Positions 11,434-18,823 of a DNA stretch of 64,000 nucleotides are shown here, piece by piece. Positions within the stretch are counted from its first letter, which is position 1. Each line of letters begins with the position of its first letter. Below the pieces are notes generated by a model. The model had not been told where the DNA came from and searched no databases. It saw only the letters and a list, made by a program, of their open reading frames with translations. Both the position numbers and the translations under genes were made by a program. Origin of the DNA: Richelia sinica FACHB-800 (GTDB taxonomy: Bacteria > Cyanobacteriota > Cyanobacteriia > Cyanobacteriales > Nostocaceae); assembly GCF_014698825.1 (NCBI RefSeq), contig NZ_JACJTT010000017.1, positions 1 to 64,000 on the forward strand, written 5' to 3'.

Positions 11434-11553
11434 TTACAAAGTTCCTTTCCGGCGGGATTGAGAACTTTTTGTTAACAACCAATAACCCAGATAAGTATTA
11501 GCAACTCCTGTCAAAATTAATATACTTAGTCCCGCAATTAAACTAGTAACCAT
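11434..11553 (-). CDS. 39-residue single-span membrane peptide in the nif cluster
   Basis: This short frame starts at ATG 11553, preceded by GAGGT 7 bases upstream, an excellent ribosome binding site. The peptide has one hydrophobic span (about residues 5-27: LIAGLSILILTGVANTYLGY, then WLL) and a basic C-terminal tail (KSSQSRRKGTL), predicting an N-out, C-in single-pass membrane protein. It does not match PetN, PetL, PetG, PsbN, Ycf12 or PsaX as I know them. It lies between the DUF2949 gene and nifV on the same strand. Function unknown; the strong translation signal and the membrane topology make it worth listing. Confidence 0.55.
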   Translation of the reverse strand: MVTSLIAGLSILILTGVANTYLGYWLLTKSSQSRRKGTL

Positions 11554-11725
11554 GGTATTGACCTCACTCTGGGGTAGTTAAAAATTAAAAATGAAGGTTA
11601 CTCGGTTTTGGTTGCTATTTTCTTCACCCTGGACAATTGGCACAGAAACATAAACCTTCAAGATTCAACCCCTCGACAACCAAAACCTGATAAATGGGCA
11701 AATTTAATTTTTACTTATTAATTTT

Positions 11726-11923
11726 TTAGGCATGTTCTGCCAACCAATCAAAAATTTTATCTAGCTGTTCTAAATTCACTAAGCCATACTGCCAAAGTAA
11801 CATCGGTATCGGCCCATGATTAAATTCACGATGTTTGAGTGCTACAGCGATATCAGCCTGAGAAAGCTCTAATTCTTTGTGGAGGAATTGGAGTAATTTT
11901 TTCTCACTACTACGGGTTAACAT
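11726..11923 (-). CDS. DUF2949 family protein (Asr1406-like)
   Basis: A small soluble protein matching the cyanobacterial DUF2949 pattern: MLTRSSEKKLLQFLHKEL, ADIAVALKHREFNHGPIPMLLWQYGLV and LEQLDKIFDWL. In Anabaena-type genomes a homologue sits between the nifP-linked Asr1405 gene and nifV, as here. I place the start at ATG 11923 (65 residues), the usual family length; ATG 11989 in frame would add 22 residues. Neither start has a clear ribosome binding site. Function unknown; conserved linkage suggests a role in heterocyst nitrogen fixation. Confidence 0.8.
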   Translation of the reverse strand: MLTRSSEKKLLQFLHKELELSQADIAVALKHREFNHGPIPMLLWQYGLVNLEQLDKIFDWLAEHA

Positions 11924-12253
11924 AATTGACTTTACAAATTTCCAAGTCGTAACTAATTGGCTTAACTTCACTAGTTGATGGCAGAGCATATGTCAGAGTT
12001 TGGTGAAGTATTGCCAACAGGATGAAAACTAAGCTTAGGGTAAATTGCTGGAGTCTGCAAGCTAATTTGTGAGTGAATAATGACTTACAAGATTTTCGAT
12101 GAAATAATGTACTTGCATCTGAGATTTAGCTCTGATATTGTATGGATTAATCATCTCCTTTAGCTGCAATTGTCATCACTCACACCAATTATTTAGAGAT
12201 AATCTGTGCTCGATAATGGGGTGGATAATAGCCATACCCTGCACCATATCTTT

Positions 12254-12514
12254 TCATTCATGACTGTATTGCCAACAACAATTTAACCAGGCTATTAACT
12301 GCGGACGAGAAGCAAAAAACTGCATTAATGTACTACGGATGAGAATTGCTTCTTGAACATTATTAACTTGTACTCGCAAAGAACCATCCGGTGGACAAGA
12401 ACAAGAAATTTTTAACTCTTGTAAGCGGTGATAAACTGACCATCTATCAGCCAAAGGGATCAGCAAAATTTGCTCGCCTAATGCGTCAGAATTACAATTT
12501 GGTAACATCAACAA
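12254..12514 (-). CDS. Asr1405/Asl0597 family protein
   Basis: An 86-residue protein with no signal peptide. It resembles the cyanobacterial Asr1405/Asl0597 family: it begins with a LADRWSVYHRLQELKISCSC segment, contains VQEAILIRSTLMQFFASR and ends in a Trp/Cys-rich LIAWLNCCWQYSHE. It starts 10 bases after the nifP stop codon, so the two are probably co-transcribed. The conserved cysteine pairs (CSC, CC) could bind metal, but that is inference. Function unknown. After it come 330 bases without a gene before DUF2949, in which I see no clear element. Confidence 0.82.
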   Translation of the reverse strand: MLMLPNCNSDALGEQILLIPLADRWSVYHRLQELKISCSCPPDGSLRVQVNNVQEAILIRSTLMQFFASRPQLIAWLNCCWQYSHE

Positions 12515-12524
12515 AATTCAACTT

Positions 12525-13247
12525 TCAAGAGTTTGGTTCATCTTTAGTCAAACGTTCTAATTTCTGTTCCAGTTGCTCAATGCGGGACAGTAAAGAACGA
12601 ATAACTGTGGCTTCTACATCGGGAAGCTTTCCATGTTCCAGTAAGCCGTTGCGTTGTTTACGAGAAACAATCCGTCCAGGAATGCCTACTACTGTAGAAT
12701 CTGCGGGGATATTGCGTAACACAATTGACCCTGCACCAATGCGAACGCGATCGCCAATTTGAATGTTTCCCAACACCTTTGCACCAGCACCTACAACCAC
12801 ATTATTCCCAACTGTAGGGTGGCGCTTACCAGTTTCTTTCCCAGTTCCACCGAGAGTTACACCCTGATAAATTAAGGTATAATCTCCAACAATAGCAGTT
12901 TCACCAATCACCACACCCATGCCATGATCGATAAACACACCCTTACCAATTTTTGCGCCTGGGTGAATTTCAATGCCTGTGAACATTCTCCCTAAATGGG
13001 AAATAAAGCGAGGGAAAAATGCTACTCCTCGACGGTGCAACCAGTGAGCAAAACGATATAGACACAGCGCATGAAATCCAGGGTAGCAGAAGAAAACTTC
13101 TAACCAGTTACGTGCGGCTGGATCTCGCTCAAAAATAATCCGAAAATCACTGATTAATGGCTCAAGAAAAAGGCCAGAAAGTTGATTTTGTCTCCGTTCT
13201 GCGGATGCAGAATGAGAATTACTGGTACTCTCGAAAGACTGTTGCAT
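12525..13247 (-). CDS. nifP: Serine O-acetyltransferase, nif-linked (NifP/CysE)
   Basis: This enzyme makes O-acetylserine from serine and acetyl-CoA for cysteine synthesis. The N-terminal alpha domain has [21 protein letters not shown]. The left-handed beta-helix carries hexapeptide repeats and the catalytic motifs [23 protein letters not shown] and [16 protein letters not shown]. At 240 residues it belongs to the short bacterial type. Its place at the head of an Asr1405, DUF2949, nifV, nifZ, nifT series matches the nif-associated copy (NifP), thought to supply cysteine sulfur for Fe-S cluster assembly. The C-terminal [14 protein letters not shown] tail looks like a short coiled coil. Confidence 0.9.
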   Translation of the reverse strand: MQQSFESTSNSHSASAERRQNQLSGLFLEPLISDFRIIFERDPAARNWLEVFFCYPGFHALCLYRFAHWLHRRGVAFFPRFISHLGRMFTGIEIHPGAKIGKGVFIDHGMGVVIGETAIVGDYTLIYQGVTLGGTGKETGKRHPTVGNNVVVGAGAKVLGNIQIGDRVRIGAGSIVLRNIPADSTVVGIPGRIVSRKQRNGLLEHGKLPDVEATVIRSLLSRIEQLEQKLERLTKDEPNS

Positions 13248-13412
13248 CGGTACTGTCTGGTTAAATGAGCCTTGTACTTTTCCTGCTTATATCAGGTGAC
13301 TCTCCAGCAGAGGCAAAAACCGATGCTGATTATATTTATTGAATAGATTAAGGTTGTACTCAACAGCCTCAACTAACCCAGTTAAAATAACTTTACATTT
13401 CTTTTGGGGTAG

Positions 13413-13478
13413 GGGTACTAGTATTTTTGCACATGGGTACTAGTATTTTTGAGCTAGGGAGTCAGCATTTTTGTACTC
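13413..13478. repeat. Three 22-bp tandem repeats upstream of nifP
   Basis: Units begin at 13413, 13435 and 13457. The first two share GGGTACTAGTATTTTTG exactly and differ only in the last five bases; the third is degenerate (GGGAGTCAGCATTTTTG). They lie 166-231 bases upstream of nifP. Similar TACTAGTATTTTTG-like tandem repeats are widespread in Nostocales, so a regulatory role is not implied by presence alone. Confidence 0.8.
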
Positions 13479-13896
13479 AGGACAAATATCTTAGCCTGTA
13501 CGAATTTGCAGCGGTTTTGGCCAGATCATGAGCTTGTGATTTTGCTGTACTCATTTACCCAAAAATAGGCATTTAGAGGCTGGAGAAAGGAAAATTTTGT
13601 ATTTCCGGCTACTCTTAGTATTCTATAGTTTTGGTATTCAAAAAACCAATTTCTTCATTTTCTTTTAGTCTTCTTTGCTGTATGGGCAGATACAAAATCA
13701 AAAGAGTAAAAACAAAAGGTTTAAAGTATAAGCATTCTAGGAGTTTTTGAAAAGAGAGTTAAACACCCGATTGGGTGATTTACAGCAGCAACCAAAATTC
13801 ATCTTTTTCCCTTCTGGACTAGAGATTATTTCCCGGTGGGAAACCCAAAAGCCTGACACATAAAAGTTATCTGTTCTCTTAGCATTCCTAAACACA

Positions 13897-13931
13897 GCGA
13901 TCTGCTGAAAGCAGCAGCACTTCGCGATCGC
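13897..13931. repeat. 35-bp HIP1-ended palindromic repeat, copy 1
   Basis: The element runs from GCGATCTGCTGAAAGCAGC to a complete HIP1 site (GCGATCGC). It contains a hairpin CTGCT-GAA-AGCAG. Copies of the same length are at 62161-62195 and 63204-63238, differing by only one or two bases. Confidence 0.75.
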
Positions 13932-13962
13932 TCTCTATACATTTTGTGAAAATCACCAACAT

Positions 13963-15867
13963 CTATGCAACGGGCACAGTTTCAAATACATCTAAATCAA
14001 ACCAAAATGTTGTACCCACACCTACTTCACTCACTAAATTTACTTTACTGTGATGTCTTTCAATAATATTTCTGACAATTGATAAACCTAAGCCTGTTCC
14101 TTCTAAGGTGTGAACTCGGTTCTCCACTCTAAAAAAGCGGTCAAATATTGCTTGTTGGTCTTCTGGTGCTATACCAATACCTGTATCGCTAATTTCGATG
14201 CGGACTTTACCAGGTTGATTATGATTATTGAGTGGAGAGGTTAACTGATAAGCACGAATGGCAACCTTACCACCTGCGGGTGTAAATTTGAGAGCATTAC
14301 CGATTAAATTACCAAAGACTTGCAGTAATAAATCATAATTACCAACTACTAAAGGTAAATTGGCAGTTACATCTTGAACTAATTCAATACCTTTATCTTT
14401 AGCATTAAGTTGATATGTACGTAATGTTTGTTCTAAGGCTTGGGCTAAGTCTACCTTATCAAAATTGTAAGTACGTCCAGATTCCAATTTAGATAAGTCA
14501 AGCACATCATTAACTAACCGAGTTAATCTATCAGTTTCATTATTAACTGTTTGTAAAAACTCCTGCCGTTCTTCTACACCTAAATCTTCACCATAATCAT
14601 GTAGAGTTTCTATATAAGTTTTGATGTTAAATAATGGTGTACGCAGTTCGTGAGAAACGTTGCTAATAAATTGGCTTTTCGCTTCATTTAATTCAACTTC
14701 ACGGGTGATGTCTTGAACGGTTATGGCAATACCTTTGAGACTTTCCCTTTGTAAATCGAGAACTGTAGTTAAAAGAATACGGATAGTGCGTTTGGTAGGT
14801 TGATTTAAAGGAATCCGAAACTCTGCGCTTTCACATTCACCTACCGCCATTTCATATAAAGGACGGGTGATTTCCATTTGCACTGATGTAGGCAAGTGAT
14901 GCAAGACATTGTTACCAACCACATCCACACCCTCCCAACCAAAAATCCTTCTGGCTGTGGGGTTGACTAAAATAACTTGCATACTGTTATCAATCAGCAC
15001 TGCACCGTCAGCAATTGTAGAAACTAGGGTTTCTAATTTAGCTTTTTCAGCGGTTAATTCCTCAATATTTTGTTCTTCATAACGTTCTAAACGTTCTGCC
15101 ATTTCATTAAAGCTAAAAATTAACTCTCCTAGTTCACCTCCTAAAGGTAAAGCAATCCGTTGTTTAAAGTTACCAGCGGCAATTTGTTTGACCCCTACTA
15201 ATAATTCTTTAATTGGTTTTGTAATAGTTAAGGCATTAATAACACCAGCTAAAATAACCATGACCCAAATGGTGATAAACACAGCAATGGTGACATCACG
15301 GGTAAAATTAGTAGAAATAACGGCGGTGGGATTGGGATTAATGCCAATAGCCAACACCCCTAAATATTTTTTATCAACAACTAATGGGACAAATACATCT
15401 GTCACAGCCCCATCTGGGGTCATGTGTTGCCTCACCATTGGTTGGTCAGTGTCTCCAGCATAATCTTCTGGTAATTGTATACGCCGTTTAATGGTGAGGG
15501 AGTTTTCGACTTCCGGTTCCCAAAAAGGTACACCGAAAAATATCTGCCCAGTTTCATCGGCATAAAGCATATAGCGCACACTAGATGTGCTGCTATAGAA
15601 CCTTTGGGAAAATTTAGCCACTTCTGTGAGATTGTGATCAGCCACTAAGGGCGCAACATTGGCAGCAAGCAGCAGTCCCAAATCACGACCGAAACGGGTG
15701 TCATTGAGACGTGCATCCTGTTGAATGGTATTCACAGCCCAGAAGGTCAAACCACTCATTACCAGGGAGACTACTAGGGTAGCAACGGCTAGAAGTTTAG
15801 TCTGGAGGGTGAACTCTGACCACCAATTGGCGATCGCATCTCGGATTGTTTTCAAAGGACCCAGCAT
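13963..15867 (-). CDS. nblS: Sensor histidine kinase NblS (Hik33/DspA/Ycf26 type)
   Basis: This membrane kinase responds to high light, nutrient and other stresses in cyanobacteria. Domains in order: transmembrane helix (about 27-48), extracytoplasmic sensor region with SVRYMLYADETGQIFFG, second helix (about 192-215), HAMP, PAS (about 275-395), HisKA with SNVSHELRTPLFNIKTYIET (phospho-acceptor His near 406) and HATPase with N, G1 and G2 boxes (NLIGNALKFTP, ISDTGIGIAPED, GTGLGLSIV). The H-box sequence and domain order are those of NblS/Ycf26. ATG 15867 is preferred over TTG 15873. The response-regulator partners (RpaB type) are not nearby. purD lies upstream on the same strand. Confidence 0.93.
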   Translation of the reverse strand: MLGPLKTIRDAIANWWSEFTLQTKLLAVATLVVSLVMSGLTFWAVNTIQQDARLNDTRFGRDLGLLLAANVAPLVADHNLTEVAKFSQRFYSSTSSVRYMLYADETGQIFFGVPFWEPEVENSLTIKRRIQLPEDYAGDTDQPMVRQHMTPDGAVTDVFVPLVVDKKYLGVLAIGINPNPTAVISTNFTRDVTIAVFITIWVMVILAGVINALTITKPIKELLVGVKQIAAGNFKQRIALPLGGELGELIFSFNEMAERLERYEEQNIEELTAEKAKLETLVSTIADGAVLIDNSMQVILVNPTARRIFGWEGVDVVGNNVLHHLPTSVQMEITRPLYEMAVGECESAEFRIPLNQPTKRTIRILLTTVLDLQRESLKGIAITVQDITREVELNEAKSQFISNVSHELRTPLFNIKTYIETLHDYGEDLGVEERQEFLQTVNNETDRLTRLVNDVLDLSKLESGRTYNFDKVDLAQALEQTLRTYQLNAKDKGIELVQDVTANLPLVVGNYDLLLQVFGNLIGNALKFTPAGGKVAIRAYQLTSPLNNHNQPGKVRIEISDTGIGIAPEDQQAIFDRFFRVENRVHTLEGTGLGLSIVRNIIERHHSKVNLVSEVGVGTTFWFDLDVFETVPVA

Positions 15868-16076
15868 GTTCAATAGAGTTGTTAGTAGTTCTTTTTTTTG
15901 ACTCCAACAACTTAAAAATTAACAGTTTCTTTGCCAAATATGGTAGGGGAAGGAGTTTAGGAGTTGCAGAAGTATGGCTGCGCCACGCTGCGCGAACGCA
16001 AGTGAAGAAAAGAATGCAATTCACTCTTTTTCTTCTGTCACCTGTTCCCTGTCACCTGTCACCTTCCTCCTGCCTT

Positions 16077-17354
16077 CTACTTCAAGACTCGATGCCCAAT
16101 GTCCCGGCGGTAGTAGATGCCGTCAAATTGGATGTGTTGGAGTCCTTTGTAGGCTTGAGCGATCGCTTGTTGGAAATTTTCGCCTAGTCCAGTGACATTT
16201 AATACCCGACCGCCATCTGTGAGGATTTGTTGTTGTGCATCCAACTTGGTGCCAGCATGAAAGACTGTTGCTCCTGCGACTGTGGCTTGGTCAATGCCAG
16301 TAATGACCTTACCTTTGTCATAGTTGCCGGGATATCCCCCAGAAGCGGCTACTACGGTGGCTGCTGCGCCCTGTTTCCAAGCAATGGGGGGCATATCTCC
16401 TAAACGCTGCTCGATACAGGCTAGAATTAAATCCTCTAGGGGTGTGTCCAGCATAGGTAAAATGACTTGGGTTTCTGGATCACCAAACCGACAGTTAAAT
16501 TCTAAAACGCGAAAATCACCATCTGGTGTAATCATCAATCCAGCATAAAGAATACCCCGGTAATCAATGCCCCGATTTCTTAATGCAGCGATCGTTTTTT
16601 CTAAAACTTCCGTTTGTACTCGTGCCATCAACTCCGCTGTGGCAATGGGTGCAGGGGTATAGGCTCCCATTCCGCCCGTATTTTCTCCTGTATCGCCTTC
16701 ACCAACTCGCTTATGGTCTTGGGCAGGTAAGAGGGGACGAATGGTTAACCCATCAGTTAATGCTAAAACTGATACTTCTTGACCAAGCAAGCATTCTTCA
16801 ATCACCACAGAACTGCCTGCACTGCCAAATTGTCCTTGGAAAATTGCATCAATGGCACTTTCTGCTTGTTCCCAGGTTTGAGCAACTGTCACACCTTTCC
16901 CTGCGGCTAAACCGTCAGCCTTGATGACTATTGGCACTCCCTGAGAGTGTAAGTAGGATTTGGCAGATACAGCATCTGTAAATACACCAGCCTTGGCGGT
17001 GGGGACTCCTGCTTCTTCCATCAAAGCCTTAGCCCAAGCCTTACTAGCTTCGATTTGCGCCCCTGCTTGACTAGGGCCAAATACCATTAATCCTTGTGCT
17101 TGGAGATAATCTGTAATTCCTTGGGCTAATGGCACTTCTGGCCCGACTACCACCAAAGAAATACCATTTGCTAAAGCATAGGCGCTAATGCCTGCAAAGT
17201 CATCAACTGCTAAAGGCAAGTTTTGGCAGCGTTCCATAATTGCTGTGCCGCCATTGCCTGGTACACAGACAACTTGCTCAATTTTATTGGATTGCAGCAG
17301 TTTCCACGCTAGAGCGTGTTCACGTCCCCCATTACCTACAACTAAAACTTTCAC
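16077..17354 (-). CDS. purD: Phosphoribosylamine-glycine ligase PurD
   Basis: GAR synthetase, the second step of purine synthesis: phosphoribosylamine + glycine + ATP. The N-terminal MKVLVVGNGGREHALAWKL, the ATP-grasp segment VIKADGLAAGKGVTVA, the family signature FNCRFGDPETQV and the C-terminal subdomain are all present. At 425 residues the length is right. The start is GTG 17354 with GAGG six bases upstream. The gene precedes nblS on the same strand, with about 200 bases between them that contain a partial heptamer-repeat fragment (TGTCACCTG units near 16035-16062). Confidence 0.97.
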   Translation of the reverse strand: MKVLVVGNGGREHALAWKLLQSNKIEQVVCVPGNGGTAIMERCQNLPLAVDDFAGISAYALANGISLVVVGPEVPLAQGITDYLQAQGLMVFGPSQAGAQIEASKAWAKALMEEAGVPTAKAGVFTDAVSAKSYLHSQGVPIVIKADGLAAGKGVTVAQTWEQAESAIDAIFQGQFGSAGSSVVIEECLLGQEVSVLALTDGLTIRPLLPAQDHKRVGEGDTGENTGGMGAYTPAPIATAELMARVQTEVLEKTIAALRNRGIDYRGILYAGLMITPDGDFRVLEFNCRFGDPETQVILPMLDTPLEDLILACIEQRLGDMPPIAWKQGAAATVVAASGGYPGNYDKGKVITGIDQATVAGATVFHAGTKLDAQQQILTDGGRVLNVTGLGENFQQAIAQAYKGLQHIQFDGIYYRRDIGHRVLK

Positions 17355-17656
17355 TGATGTCCTCGTGCGTTCCTTGCGAAACGAGAATCCCTGCGGGTTA
17401 CTCGCGAATCAAATTTTCCCTTAAATATCCTACCGAATCAAGAGCCAGACAATTCATGCTGACTACAGATTGATTTTTGAACAGATGTGTGTAAGGACTT
17501 TGGTTAAAAGGTGATGGAAAATCTTCAATAAAATTTCAAAGGTATTGTTAGCTATACTATGGTATAAAATAATTTACTAGAAAAATTATTGATTAGAGTA
17601 AATCTAGATTATTTTTCTATTTTAGATATAAATAAGATTTAAAAAAAATCAAAAAT

Positions 17657-18652
17657 ATGAGTAAAGTTATTGTCACTGGCGCTGCTGGATTTATTGGTTC
17701 TAATTTAGTTGATGCACTACTAAAAAAAGGAAAAGAAGTAATTGGTATTGATGAGTTTAATGATTATTACGAACCGCAATTTAAACGCAATAATTTAGCT
17801 CATTTAAAAGGCTCACCGAATTTCACTTTAGTGGAAGGAGATATTCAATCTTTAGATTGGCCAAAACTGCTGGTAGATGTGGAAGTAGTTTATCATCAAG
17901 CAGCTCAAGCAGGAGTGAGAAATTCCTGGGGCCAAGGTTTTCGTGCCTATACCGAAAGAAATATTAATGCTACTCAAGTTTTATTAGAAGCGGCTAAGGA
18001 TGCGAAAAATTTGCAAAGGTTGGTCTATGCTTCAACTTCCAGTGTATATGGTGATGCGGAAACTTTACCAACCCATGAAGGTATTCCACCTTTACCAGTT
18101 TCACCTTATGGGATTACGAAGTTAGCGGCTGAAAGGTTATGTGGGCTTTATCATAAAAACTTTGGTGTGCCATTTGTGGCGTTGCGTTATTTTACGGTTT
18201 ATGGGCCTAGACAAAGGCCAGATATGGCTTTTCATAAGTTTTTTAAAGCTGTTTTACAGGATGAAGCGATTCCTATTTATGGAGATGGACAACAAACCAG
18301 GGATTTTACATTTGTCAGTGATGCCGTAGCTGCTAATTTAGCTGCGGCTGCTACACCTTCAGCGGTGGGGGAAATTTTTAACATTGGTGGTGGTAGCAGG
18401 GTGGTTTTAGCTGAGGTGTTAGACACGATGGAGGAAATTGTTGGTCAACCTATAAAACGCAACCACATCGAAAAGGCGATGGGAGATGCGCGTCACACAG
18501 CGGCTGATGTGTCTAAGGCGCGAAAAATCCTTGGTTATCAGCCGCAAGTTTCTCTCCGGGAAGGGTTAAAGCAGGAATGGGAGTGGGTGAAGGGTTTATA
18601 TATAGCAGGGGACAGGTTACAGGTGACAGGTGACAGTGCTAAAAGCCTTTGA
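17657..18652 (+). CDS. NAD-dependent nucleotide-sugar epimerase; C-terminus inside a repeat element
   Basis: A short-chain dehydrogenase/epimerase that probably interconverts UDP-sugars (UDP-glucose or UDP-glucuronate 4-epimerase type) for envelope polysaccharide. It has the Rossmann motif GAAGFIGSNL at residues 8-17, a catalytic serine/threonine region STSSVYGDAE, and the YGITK active-site motif; the GDGQQTRDFTFVSDAV substrate-loop motif is also present. The natural domain ends near EWEWVKGL. The last roughly 17 residues (from IAGDRLQVTGDSAKSL) are encoded by a MITE-like element that begins at 18601, so the original stop was replaced. Activity is likely unaffected because the tail lies beyond the domain. 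Confidence 0.92.
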   Translation: MSKVIVTGAAGFIGSNLVDALLKKGKEVIGIDEFNDYYEPQFKRNNLAHLKGSPNFTLVEGDIQSLDWPKLLVDVEVVYHQAAQAGVRNSWGQGFRAYTERNINATQVLLEAAKDAKNLQRLVYASTSSVYGDAETLPTHEGIPPLPVSPYGITKLAAERLCGLYHKNFGVPFVALRYFTVYGPRQRPDMAFHKFFKAVLQDEAIPIYGDGQQTRDFTFVSDAVAANLAAAATPSAVGEIFNIGGGSRVVLAEVLDTMEEIVGQPIKRNHIEKAMGDARHTAADVSKARKILGYQPQVSLREGLKQEWEWVKGLYIAGDRLQVTGDSAKSL

Positions 18653-18705
18653 GTGTCTAAGTTTTAGTTGTAGTTAATGTCCTAACTGTCTTGTCTACGG
18701 CTATA
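18601..18705 (+). repeat. MITE-like element, family A, copy 1 (overlaps epimerase 3' end)
   Basis: This 105-bp element has the ends TATAGCAGGGGACAG and (inverted) TATAGCCGTAGACAAG. It contains GGTGACA heptamers and a conserved core AGTGCTAAAAGCCTTT. It carries the last codons and stop of the epimerase gene. Five more copies are in the window. Confidence 0.85.
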
Positions 18706-18710
18706 GGTAA

Positions 18711-18802
18711 TAGACCTCTGGTGGTAATGGATGTAGAGACGTTACATGTAACGTCTCTACAAGGGTGATGAGAAACGCATATTTAATTTCACCAAACGTC
18801 AA
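18711..18802 (-). repeat. MITE-like element, family B, copy 2
   Basis: A degenerate relative of the 8334-8427 element: its ends are TAGACCTCTGGTGG and (inverted) TTGACGTTTGGTG, with an internal palindrome GAGACGTTACATGTAACG. It begins five bases after a family-A element, so the two families are side by side in the space between convergent genes. Confidence 0.65.
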
Positions 18803-18823
18803 TATTTTTACATTCCCATTATC

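Larger units (their letters stand above)
13248..13962. other. 715-base intergenic region upstream of nifP
   Basis: I see no coding sequence here. It holds a three-unit 22-bp tandem repeat (13413-13478) and one copy of a 35-bp HIP1-type palindrome (13897-13931). It is expected to contain the nifP promoter, but I cannot place it with confidence. Confidence 0.6.
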
